Positions 31,941-39,589 of a DNA stretch of 64,000 bases are shown here, in pieces. The notes under the pieces were generated by a model. The model saw nothing but the letters and a program-made list of their open reading frames with translations. It was not told the origin of the DNA and made no database searches. The translations under genes were made by a program, and so were the position numbers. Where the stretch lies: contig NZ_CP102268.1 in NCBI RefSeq assembly GCF_025148285.1, positions 806,001 to 870,000 of the forward strand, written 5' to 3'. Each line of letters begins with the position of its first letter. Within the stretch, counting starts at the first letter, position 1. This stretch comes from Marvinbryantia formatexigens DSM 14469. GTDB lineage: Bacteria; Bacillota; Clostridia; Lachnospirales; Lachnospiraceae.

Positions 31941-32735
31941 CTACATAAACTGATAGATATTGTAGACGCATATCAGCATTATCACACCCATCAGTCCGAT
32001 AAACAGACGGTTCACCACGCTGCCGTCTATTTTTTTATTGATTGCCCTGCCTGCCATGCCGCCCAGGATTCCGCCTGCCACCATCAGAACCAGCAGGATG
32101 ACGCTGAATTCCGGCACGGTGCGCGTCACCAGCGTGTTGATGAGGCTGGTAATCTGGGAAAACAGGATGATATACAGAGAGTTCTGCGCCGCTGTTTTGG
32201 TGTCCATAGAGAAGAAGAAAAACAGCACCACCAGATTGATTGGGCCGCCGCCGATTCCCAAAAATGAGGAGCAGATGCCAAGCACCAGCCCGATGGCTAT
32301 GCAGGCAGCGATGTTTTTCACATGATGCGTTTTGATTTTATCCTTGCGGATGGTGTAAAGCATGGTTCCAAAGGTAATCAGCAGCAGGCAGATAGCCTGA
32401 ATTGCTCCTACCTGGTCTTTGTCCGTGAACATGTCCGTAAGGTACTGGAACATCATTTTTCCTGCCACACCGCCCAGCGCCGCGCCGATAGCAAGCGGCG
32501 TTCCGGTCTTCATATCCACAAGGGAGTCTCCGCTTAATTTTGCTTTCACAACGGAATAGCAGGACATCGAGAGTACCGTACATCCCGATAAAAAGCTGAT
32601 GCTCGAAACACTCAGCACGCCAAACGCGTCCAGGAGGGGTTTTATCAGTACGCCCCCGCCGATTCCACAGATGGCGCCCACCACCGATGCGCCAAAGCTG
32701 ACTGCCAGAAAAATCACATATAAATACGCTTCCAC
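31941..32735 (-). CDS. TSUP (TauE/SafE) family membrane permease
   Basis: 264 residues, about eight membrane helices in two related halves, each with a Gly-rich motif (GAICGIGGGVLIKPLL near 20-35 and SSFLGIGGGPINLVVL near 155-170). This duplicated pattern is the mark of the sulfite/sulfoacetate exporter TauE/SafE superfamily. The substrate cannot be told from sequence; sulfite, sulfonate or organic anion export are known roles. The gene stands alone with its own terminator. Confidence 0.9.
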   Translation of the reverse strand: MEAYLYVIFLAVSFGASVVGAICGIGGGVLIKPLLDAFGVLSVSSISFLSGCTVLSMSCYSVVKAKLSGDSLVDMKTGTPLAIGAALGGVAGKMMFQYLTDMFTDKDQVGAIQAICLLLITFGTMLYTIRKDKIKTHHVKNIAACIAIGLVLGICSSFLGIGGGPINLVVLFFFFSMDTKTAAQNSLYIILFSQITSLINTLVTRTVPEFSVILLVLMVAGGILGGMAGRAINKKIDGSVVNRLFIGLMGVIMLICVYNIYQFM

Positions 32736-32817
32736 TGTTTTTGTCTCCTCCCTACTGTCCTATGTGTGACACCGGCGCCACCCTGATTTCTCCGCCGGAT
32801 ATCCTCCCACCGGATAT

Positions 32818-33396
32818 TTACCAGTCGTTCCCTCCGCTCTGCCGCAGCGCCTTCTGTCCCTGCCACAGAAACATCAGATATAAAACATTGATAATCAACT
32901 GGATCAGCGTGGCGATCATCTGCACCGCCATTGCCGCAATATTAATAATCGGGATATAGGACAGCAGTACGCAGGCAATTTCCACAATCGTGCACAGCCA
33001 TACCACCCTCCAGATCAGACCTCCGCGCCGCTCTACCGAATCGTCAATGCCGCGCAGCAGTCTCCCGGTCGTGCTGCAGATAAAATAAATGACCGCCGCA
33101 TTAATCAGCATGGAAACCACGCTGCACAGAAACGCCAGGATGCCCTCACTGTTCAGAATCACCACACTGAACAGCGAAACCGCAAAATTTGCAAGCGTCA
33201 GCAGAAACGCATTCTGGTAATCGGCATCCGCTTTGGAAAGCGTATATAAACCATAAATAGAACATACCGTGCCGGCAAGCATCCCCAGCAGTCCAAGCGT
33301 GGGAAGCATCAGCAAAAAAAGGGTGCCGGCAACACCCAGAATCTGTCCGATGAATAAAAAATACAGCCCTTTTCCGGCAATTTGTCGAAATCCCAT
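32818..33396 (-). CDS. Unknown membrane protein, five to six helices
   Basis: 192 residues from the ATG at 33396, which has GGAGG ten bases before it (an earlier in-frame start at 33471 lacks one). Helices at about 10-30, 33-52, 62-82, 85-107, 130-150 and 155-180. The segment RLLRGIDDSVERRGG is a cytoplasmic loop. I do not recognise the family. It sits between kdpE and the TSUP gene without clear coupling to either. Confidence 0.75.
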   Translation of the reverse strand: MGFRQIAGKGLYFLFIGQILGVAGTLFLLMLPTLGLLGMLAGTVCSIYGLYTLSKADADYQNAFLLTLANFAVSLFSVVILNSEGILAFLCSVVSMLINAAVIYFICSTTGRLLRGIDDSVERRGGLIWRVVWLCTIVEIACVLLSYIPIINIAAMAVQMIATLIQLIINVLYLMFLWQGQKALRQSGGNDW

Positions 33397-33559
33397 GTTA
33401 CCTTTTCCTCCGCTTTCTTTCCGTATTCTTCCGGATACTCTGATTGTAACATTGATTTCCGCAAATAGCAAGCGCGCAGAAATATTCGCACCCGCTCCGC
33501 AAATGGCAGGCGGTTGCTGTTCACTCCGTTCGCAGTAACGGCAGGCGCGCAGGCCATCT

Positions 33560-34261
33560 TTACTCCACCTTCAGCATCCGGTAGCCGACACCGATATGGG
33601 TCTGGATATACTGCGGGGAATCCGCGTCCGGCTCCAGCTTTTTGCGTAGCGTCGCCATAAACACGCGCAGGGACGCCACGTCATTATCCCAGCTTCTCCC
33701 CCAGATATTCTGCGTAAGAAACGTGTGCGTCAGCACCTTCCCCACGTTTTTGGACAGGAGACACAAAAGCTTATACTCAATCGGTGTCAGATGCAGCTCC
33801 TGTCCGTCCAGATAAGCGCACCCGCCCACATAATCCACCTTCAGCTTTCCGTTGACAAATACCGAGCTGGCGGAAAGCATTTCCGCGCTCATAAAGGAAA
33901 GCCTGCGCTGCGTCACGCGCAGCCGCGCCAGCAGCTCCTCCACGGAAAACGGCTTTGTCAGATAGTCGTCCGCTCCCGCATCCAGCGCCTTTATCTTATC
34001 GGTGTCCTCACTTCTGGCGCTGATGACAATAATCGGCAGATTCGACCAGGAGCGGATATTTTCAATCACCTCCACGCCGTCCATATCGGGCAGCCCCAGA
34101 TCCAGCAGAATGATATCCGGATTATGGGAGGACGCCTCCAGAATCGCCGTCGCCCCGTTTACCGCCGCAAGATAGCGGTAATCATTCGTTTTCAGTGTTG
34201 TGGTAATTAAATTGCGCACAGGCGCATCGTCCTCTACGACTAAAATCAATGGCTTATTCAT
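33560..34261 (-). CDS. kdpE: Response regulator KdpE
   Basis: 233 residues. Receiver domain with EDD at 10-12, D54 in IILLDLGLPDMDG and K in LTKPFS; winged-helix domain from about 130 with LTPIEYKLLCLL and QTHIGVGYRM. It starts 8 bp inside the end of kdpD, so the two are coupled. KdpE activates the K+ ATPase operon at low potassium or turgor; here that operon lies 12 kb upstream in the same island. Confidence 0.93.
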   Translation of the reverse strand: MNKPLILVVEDDAPVRNLITTTLKTNDYRYLAAVNGATAILEASSHNPDIILLDLGLPDMDGVEVIENIRSWSNLPIIVISARSEDTDKIKALDAGADDYLTKPFSVEELLARLRVTQRRLSFMSAEMLSASSVFVNGKLKVDYVGGCAYLDGQELHLTPIEYKLLCLLSKNVGKVLTHTFLTQNIWGRSWDNDVASLRVFMATLRKKLEPDADSPQYIQTHIGVGYRMLKVE

Positions 34262-36941
34262 GCAGTTCTACCTCCCCTGCCGGTAATGTAAATGTAAATA
34301 CCGTTCCCTCCGGATGATTGTCCGATACCGTAATCGTTCCGCCGTGGGCGTTTACAATCGACCTGCACAGCGAAAGCCCCAGTCCGAGACTTCTCCGGCT
34401 GTCCGCAAGCTTATTTGCCCCACTGTAAAACATGTCGAACACATGCATCTTCTGCTCGTCCGGGATGCCGGGACCGTTGTCTGAGACAGACACCACGACC
34501 CATCCGTCCTTCTGTTCCGTATGGATTTCGATGCAGGAGCCCTCCTGCGTATACTTGATGGCGTTATCCGTCAGGTTAATCAGCACCTGGACCACCAGAC
34601 GGGCGTCGATTTTCGCCAGAATCAGCTCCTGCGCGCTGGAGACGCGTATCGTATGTGATTTGCTCTTTCTGCTGGTATGGCGCAGCGCCTCCGCCACCAC
34701 CTCATCCATCAGCTCCACGGACTGATGCAGCCTTACCTGTCCGTCCTCCAGCCGCGTCACCGCCAGAAGATTTTCCACCAGATTAATCAGCCACATGGAG
34801 TCCTCGTAAATATCTGTAAAAATGCGCTCGCGCGCCCCGTCGTCCAGTTTCCGGTAATTCGACAGCAGATTGCTGGCGTTTCCGGAAATGGAGGTCAGCG
34901 GCGTGCGCAGATCGTGCGAAATGGTCCGCAGCAGATTTGCCCGGAGCTGCTCGTTCTTCGCTATAATCGCTGCTTCCTCCTTCTCCCTGGCATTGCGGAT
35001 ATTTTCGATGGCGAGCGCGCATTCACCCAGTATCGACAGCAGCACGCTGTTTTCAAACGCCTCCAGAGGAATGCCTTCCATCGCAATGCCGACCACCCCG
35101 TACACCTTCCGGTTCATCCGGATTGCCAGATACATGCACCGGGTGTCGGAGAGCGTATCCGTCGTGGCGCCCGCGTGCTTATTGTTGCGGTACACCCAGA
35201 GGGCGGCCGCTTCCTCCTTTTCGGAATCCAGCTCTTCCCTGCTGCTGTCCGCCGTTCTGTATACGCTGGGCTTCGACAGACCGTCCCCCTCAGGGAGATA
35301 AATCACGATATCCCGGTTCAGCAGCCGGATGATCTGTCCCGCCGCCGCATTAATGACCGCCTGCTCATCCTCCGCCTTCTGCAGAAGCTGGTTTGTCTCA
35401 AACAGGATCCGGGTGCGGAACGCCGCTCTGGCGGACTGTCTGGCGTTTTCCTTCAGCTTCGCCGCCAGCGACCCGGTCAGCAGCGCGATCATAAACATAA
35501 TCAGAAAGGTGACGACATACGCCGAATCGTAAAACCGGAACGTATAGCGCGGAACCGTAAAGAAAAAATTGAACACCAGCACGCTCACCAGCGACGATAT
35601 CAGGCTGCAGAACCGGCTCGTTGTTATCACGGAGACCACCAGCACCCCGAAAATGTATACGCTGATGATGTTCGCCTCTGTAAAGCCAAGCTCATAAAAC
35701 AGATAGCTTACCAGTGTTGCCGCCAGCAGCACAACGATGGTTTTTCCAATGTCCCTCACCGGCATCGCGGACGCCTGCAGCCACTGTCTTTTCCGCTCCC
35801 TGCCTCCGCTGCCGGAAGCGGCGTCCGGAATAACGTAAATGTCCATATTCGGCGCCGCCGCAATCAGCCTGTCCGTCAGCGAGGGCTTGCTGAACATGCT
35901 TTTTCTGGCGGCGCTGCTGCGTCCGACCACGATTTTGGAAACGCCGGAAAGCCGCGCAAACTCCGCAATCTGATAGGGAACATCCTCCCCATAGCCTGTC
36001 TCCACCGCGGCTCCGAGCTGCTCTGCCAGCCGCATATTCTCCCGCAGCCGCTTCCCGTCCTCTCCGCTCATTGCCGCCGCGTCCGCGGTCTGCACGAACA
36101 GCGCCGTAAATCTTCCCCGGAAAGCCTTCGCCATTCTTGCCGCCGCCCGGATAATTTTCGCGTTTGACGGGGAAGAAGATACGCACACCAGAATATGCTC
36201 GTCCGTATAATAGCTGCCGGGAGCGGAATCCGCCTCCGTAATCAACTTTACCCGGTCCGCGCAGCGCCGCAGGGCAATTTCCCGCAGCGCGGTCAGCTTT
36301 TCAACCGTAAAATACTCCGCCGCTGCGCTTCTTCCCTGTTTTTCCCGGTCTGCGCCGCCCTCCTCCATCCGCTCCAGCAGATCCTTCGGCTCAATGTCCA
36401 CCATTTCCACCTGGTCCGCCTGGTCGAACACGGAATCCGGAATGCGCTCCCGCACCGGCATCCCGGTAATTGACGCCACCGTATCGTTCAGGCTTTCAAT
36501 GTCCTGGACATTTACGGTCGTATATACATTAATTCCCGCCTTCAGCAGCTCCTGCACATCCTGATAGCGCTTCATATGGCGGCTGCCCGGCGCGTTGGTA
36601 TGCGCCAGCTCGTCAATCAGAATCAGATCCGGCTTTCTTTTAAGAGCCGCGTCGATATCAAATTCGCCGCCCGCGCTGCCCCTCTGCTGCGCTTTTCCCG
36701 CAGGAAGCCGCTCCAGCTCTCCGGCTCTTTTATCCGCCTCCGGTCCGGAAGGTCCGATATAGCCCGCCACTACATCCGCCCCGCGCGCCTTCGCCTGCTG
36801 TGCCGCCCACAGCATGGCGCTGGTTTTTCCCACGCCGACGGCATAGCCAAAGAATATCTTCAGTTTTCCGCGGCGCTCACCGGACATGCCGCCCGCGCCT
36901 GCCCGCAAAAGCAGCTCCGGCTGCTGTTCTGACATTTCCAT
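34254..36941 (-). CDS. kdpD: Sensor kinase KdpD, full length
   Basis: 895 residues. N-terminal KdpD domain with the Walker-type loop GYAVGVGKTSAML near 32-44 and DELAHTNAPGSRHMKRYQDV, then a universal-stress-like domain near 250-370 (VCVSSSPSNAKIIRAA). Four DUF4118 membrane helices lie at about 400-490, followed by a GAF-like region, HisKA with TISHDLRTPLTS, and a HATPase with LTDNAIKYT and LGLGLSLCRSI. Every module of the E. coli type is present. KdpD senses low K+ and turgor. GGAGGAGAG lies before the ATG. Confidence 0.96.
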   Translation of the reverse strand: MEMSEQQPELLLRAGAGGMSGERRGKLKIFFGYAVGVGKTSAMLWAAQQAKARGADVVAGYIGPSGPEADKRAGELERLPAGKAQQRGSAGGEFDIDAALKRKPDLILIDELAHTNAPGSRHMKRYQDVQELLKAGINVYTTVNVQDIESLNDTVASITGMPVRERIPDSVFDQADQVEMVDIEPKDLLERMEEGGADREKQGRSAAAEYFTVEKLTALREIALRRCADRVKLITEADSAPGSYYTDEHILVCVSSSPSNAKIIRAAARMAKAFRGRFTALFVQTADAAAMSGEDGKRLRENMRLAEQLGAAVETGYGEDVPYQIAEFARLSGVSKIVVGRSSAARKSMFSKPSLTDRLIAAAPNMDIYVIPDAASGSGGRERKRQWLQASAMPVRDIGKTIVVLLAATLVSYLFYELGFTEANIISVYIFGVLVVSVITTSRFCSLISSLVSVLVFNFFFTVPRYTFRFYDSAYVVTFLIMFMIALLTGSLAAKLKENARQSARAAFRTRILFETNQLLQKAEDEQAVINAAAGQIIRLLNRDIVIYLPEGDGLSKPSVYRTADSSREELDSEKEEAAALWVYRNNKHAGATTDTLSDTRCMYLAIRMNRKVYGVVGIAMEGIPLEAFENSVLLSILGECALAIENIRNAREKEEAAIIAKNEQLRANLLRTISHDLRTPLTSISGNASNLLSNYRKLDDGARERIFTDIYEDSMWLINLVENLLAVTRLEDGQVRLHQSVELMDEVVAEALRHTSRKSKSHTIRVSSAQELILAKIDARLVVQVLINLTDNAIKYTQEGSCIEIHTEQKDGWVVVSVSDNGPGIPDEQKMHVFDMFYSGANKLADSRRSLGLGLSLCRSIVNAHGGTITVSDNHPEGTVFTFTLPAGEVELHE

Positions 36942-37002
36942 AGGCTCTCCTCCTGTCAGTCAAAAAAAGTATACCCTTTTTCTACCATAATAACACGCAC
37001 GC

Positions 37003-37128
37003 TCATTTCCTGCCACTGCGGAATTTGCGGCGTTCCTTCCTCCGGCGGTCCGGGAACGCCACCTCAACACCCAGCCGTCCGATGACAAATGCCGCCGCCA
37101 CAACCGCCAGCAATAATATCTCCCTCAT
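37003..37128 (-). CDS. 41-residue membrane peptide upstream of kdpD
   Basis: ORF MREILLLAVVAAAFVIGRLG..., one N-terminal membrane helix (about 3-22) and a very basic tail (DRRRKERRKFRSGRK). AAGGG is eight bases before the ATG. It ends about 60 bases before kdpD in the same direction. Its KdpF-like size, its place before kdpD and the island context suggest a small accessory subunit, but no family is recognised. Confidence 0.5.
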   Translation of the reverse strand: MREILLLAVVAAAFVIGRLGVEVAFPDRRRKERRKFRSGRK

Positions 37129-37160
37129 ACGCTTCCCTTCTTTCCGGGTATTTCCATGTA

Positions 37161-37243
37161 CATCCCACTTTTATGCTCATATCGGGGCGGGTCCCAAGGT
37201 CTTTCATCCACTTCTGTGCAAGCACAGCGTGGATTCAGACCTT
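37161..37243. repeat. 83-bp repeat element, copy 1
   Basis: 82/83 identical to 37389-37471 in the same orientation. The right part can fold into a long hairpin: AAGGTCT/AGACCTT, ATCCAC/GTGGAT and CTGTGC/GCACAG around a 2-base loop. The 145 bp between copies hold a smaller hairpin, GAGTGCCA-CT-GGCACTC. Open frames over this region are repeat artefacts. Confidence 0.85.
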
Positions 37244-37388
37244 CCTTGTAAACGATACCTTTCCTGTAAGATGCCTGCGGATTTTTCCGCGCTGCGCGTC
37301 TCCGTTTCACTCCGGTCGTTGCCAAACGAGTGCCACTGGCACTCGGCAACCCAAAATCCTGCCCGCTATTCGCATATCGTGGGATATC

Positions 37389-37471
37389 CATCCCACTTTT
37401 ATGCTCATATCGGGGCGGGTCCCAAGGTCTTTCATCCACTTCTGTGCAGGCACAGCGTGGATTCAGACCTT
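37389..37471. repeat. 83-bp repeat element, copy 2
   Basis: Second copy, ending about 15 bp from the ktrA stop. The hairpin end is nearest to ktrA, so it may act as a terminator-like structure for the ktr genes. The one difference from copy 1 is in the loop (AA to AG). Confidence 0.85.
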
Positions 37472-37485
37472 TGAACCCTGGCATC

Positions 37486-38133
37486 TTATATATGAAAGTA
37501 TTTATGCAAATCCCGGTTCCGTCCGAGCACCAGCATCGTTTCTCCTTTTTCCAGCACGGTATCCGGGGAGACCGGCAGATTCAGATTGCCGTCTTTTTTG
37601 ATTCCCATGATATTAATATGATACTTTTTCCGGATATCTATCTGTCCCACAGAGCGGCCCGCCCACGCCGTCGGAACCGGTATCTCAAACATGGCGTGCT
37701 CCGCGTCCAGCTCTATGTAATCGAGGATATTGTCCGCGCTGTAGCGGATGGCTGTCCATCTTGCAAGCTGTTTTTCGGGGTACACCACCTCGTCCGCCCC
37801 GTTGCGCAGCAGAAATTTTGCCTGCACATCCCTGGCTGCCCTCGACACCACCAGGGACGCCCCCAGCTCCTTTAAAAGTGAAGTCGTCTCCAGCGAGCTC
37901 TGAAAATCGTTTCCAATCGCCACAATGCACACGTCATAATTGCCGATTCCCAGCGATTCCAGAAAATCGGCGTTGGTGCTGTCCCCTATCTGTGCGTTTG
38001 TCACAAAGGGCAGCGCCGCTTCCACACGTTCCTCCACATGGTCGACCGCCATCACCTGATGTCCCAGCTCATTTAATTCCATAGCGATGTGTCTTCCAAA
38101 CCGTCCAAGTCCTATCAGAAGAATTGATTTCAT
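37486..38133 (-). CDS. ktrA: KtrA-type K+ channel regulatory subunit
   Basis: 215 residues. RCK_N Rossmann domain at 1-135 with GLGRFGRHIA (8-17) for NAD(H)/ATP binding, and an RCK_C domain at 138-215 (FEIPVPTAWAGRSVGQIDIRKKYHINIMGIKKDG). This octameric ring gates the KtrB membrane subunit; RCK_C domains of this type often bind c-di-AMP. It follows ktrB by 16 bp in one operon. TrkA-N family protein is an equivalent name. Confidence 0.93.
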   Translation of the reverse strand: MKSILLIGLGRFGRHIAMELNELGHQVMAVDHVEERVEAALPFVTNAQIGDSTNADFLESLGIGNYDVCIVAIGNDFQSSLETTSLLKELGASLVVSRAARDVQAKFLLRNGADEVVYPEKQLARWTAIRYSADNILDYIELDAEHAMFEIPVPTAWAGRSVGQIDIRKKYHINIMGIKKDGNLNLPVSPDTVLEKGETMLVLGRNRDLHKYFHI

Positions 38134-38149
38134 AGTACCTTCCCTCCTG

Positions 38150-39484
38150 TTATCCTACCGTAATTTTTTCCCGCGGTAATTTTGATACATTTGTATGTGT
38201 CACGGACATGGCGGCGAACACCAGCGTCAGACCGCCCACCCGTCCGAAAAACATCAGAAGAATCAATATACCCCGTGACAGCGCGCCAAGCTCCGGCGTA
38301 AGCCCCAGGGAAAGCCCGACCGTTCCGATTGCCGAAGCCGACTCAAACAGGCATTCCAGCATAGGAAGTCCCTCCGCAATGCTGATGACCAGCCCGCCGG
38401 CAAAAAACAGCCCGGCGTACATCAGCAGAATCGTCGCCGCATTTTTCACCACCTCCTGGTCCACGCGGCGTCCGAACAGATGCGTGTCCTCTTTTCTGGA
38501 AAAGGTGGAAATCGACGCGGCAATAAGCACCGCGACCGTGGTCGTCTTCATGCCCCCTGCGGTGGAGCCCGGCGAGCCGCCAATCAGCATCAGCACGATG
38601 ATAACCGACAGCCCCGCCTCGCTCATCTGCGTCAGGTCAGCCGTGTTAAAGCCCGCCGTTCTCGGCGTAACCGCCTGAAAGAGCGAAGCAAGCAGACGTC
38701 TGCCCGCTCCCATATGACCAAATTCAAAAAAGTAAAAATACAGCGCGGGAAGGAGAATCAGAACCGCCGTCGTTATCAGTATCACCTTGCTCTGCATCCG
38801 GTATTTCGACAGATGCCACCGCCGTGTCCGGATATCCTCCCAGGTGAGGAACCCGATACCGCCTGTTATAATCAGCAGTATCACCGCCAGATTCACAACC
38901 GGCTGCGCGGCATAGCCCGTCAGGGAGGAGAAACGCTCCACCGTCCCCATAAGGTCGAAACCGGCATTGCAGAATGCGGATACCGAATGAAACAGCGCCA
39001 TCCACAGCCCCCGGATTCCAAAATCCCGGACAAACACCGGCGCCAGGACCGCCGCTCCCAGGCATTCCACCAGCAGCGCCGTCTTTATAATAAATCCCGT
39101 CAGCCGCACAATACCGCCCACCTTCGGCGCCGAAATCGCCTCCTGCATGGTGCTGCGCTGCATCAGCGATATTTTCCGTCCGGAAAGAATGGAAAACAGC
39201 GCCGCTATCGTGATAACGCCCATGCCGCCCACCTGTATCAGAACCAGCAGGACCGCCTGCCCGAAGCCGGACCAGTAGGTAGCCGTATCATGAATCACAA
39301 GTCCGGTCACGCAGACAGCCGAGGTGGAGGTAAACAGCGCCTCCCAGAAGGGCGTCATCTCGCCCCGGCTGCTGGAGACGGGGAGCATCAGAAGCGCCGT
39401 TCCCAGCAGAATAACGCCGGAAAAGCCGAGTATAATAATCTGAAAGGACGATAATTTTCTTTTTTTATGCAAAATCCTGTTCAT
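38150..39484 (-). CDS. ktrB: KtrB/TrkH-type K+ uptake membrane subunit
   Basis: 444 residues with four M1-P-M2 repeats. Selectivity-filter-like segments are TSTSAVCVTGLV near 50-61, SVSAFCNAGFDLMG in the second, QAVTPRTAGFNTADL in the third and ESASAIGTVGLSLGL in the fourth. The length matches KtrB. The ATG at 39484 has AAAGGAG at nine bases; a GTG just before it is also possible. It forms the Na+-dependent K+ uptake system with KtrA. Confidence 0.94.
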   Translation of the reverse strand: MNRILHKKRKLSSFQIIILGFSGVILLGTALLMLPVSSSRGEMTPFWEALFTSTSAVCVTGLVIHDTATYWSGFGQAVLLVLIQVGGMGVITIAALFSILSGRKISLMQRSTMQEAISAPKVGGIVRLTGFIIKTALLVECLGAAVLAPVFVRDFGIRGLWMALFHSVSAFCNAGFDLMGTVERFSSLTGYAAQPVVNLAVILLIITGGIGFLTWEDIRTRRWHLSKYRMQSKVILITTAVLILLPALYFYFFEFGHMGAGRRLLASLFQAVTPRTAGFNTADLTQMSEAGLSVIIVLMLIGGSPGSTAGGMKTTTVAVLIAASISTFSRKEDTHLFGRRVDQEVVKNAATILLMYAGLFFAGGLVISIAEGLPMLECLFESASAIGTVGLSLGLTPELGALSRGILILLMFFGRVGGLTLVFAAMSVTHTNVSKLPREKITVG

Positions 39485-39553
39485 CACGAAAGGCTCCTTT
39501 ACACTCCTTTATTACGTCTTAATATACGTCAAGCAAAATAAAGAGTGTAAAAG

Positions 39554-39588
39554 AATCTTTATGTCTGTATTAATACTGTATAAAGATT
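39554..39588 (-). terminator. Hairpin between the short kdpD and ktrB
   Basis: Stem AATCTTTAT/ATAAAGATT (9 bp) enclosing GTATTAATAC, directly after the short KdpD stop, followed on the minus strand by CTTTT. It probably reduces read-through from the kdp operon into ktrBA. Confidence 0.5.
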
Positions 39589-39589
39589 T

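Noticed and set aside
37125-37484. 119-residue minus-strand open frame over the repeat region
   Set aside because: Its sequence is the translation of the two 83-bp repeats, with the same 26-residue stretch twice. No ribosome-binding site; judged a repeat artefact.
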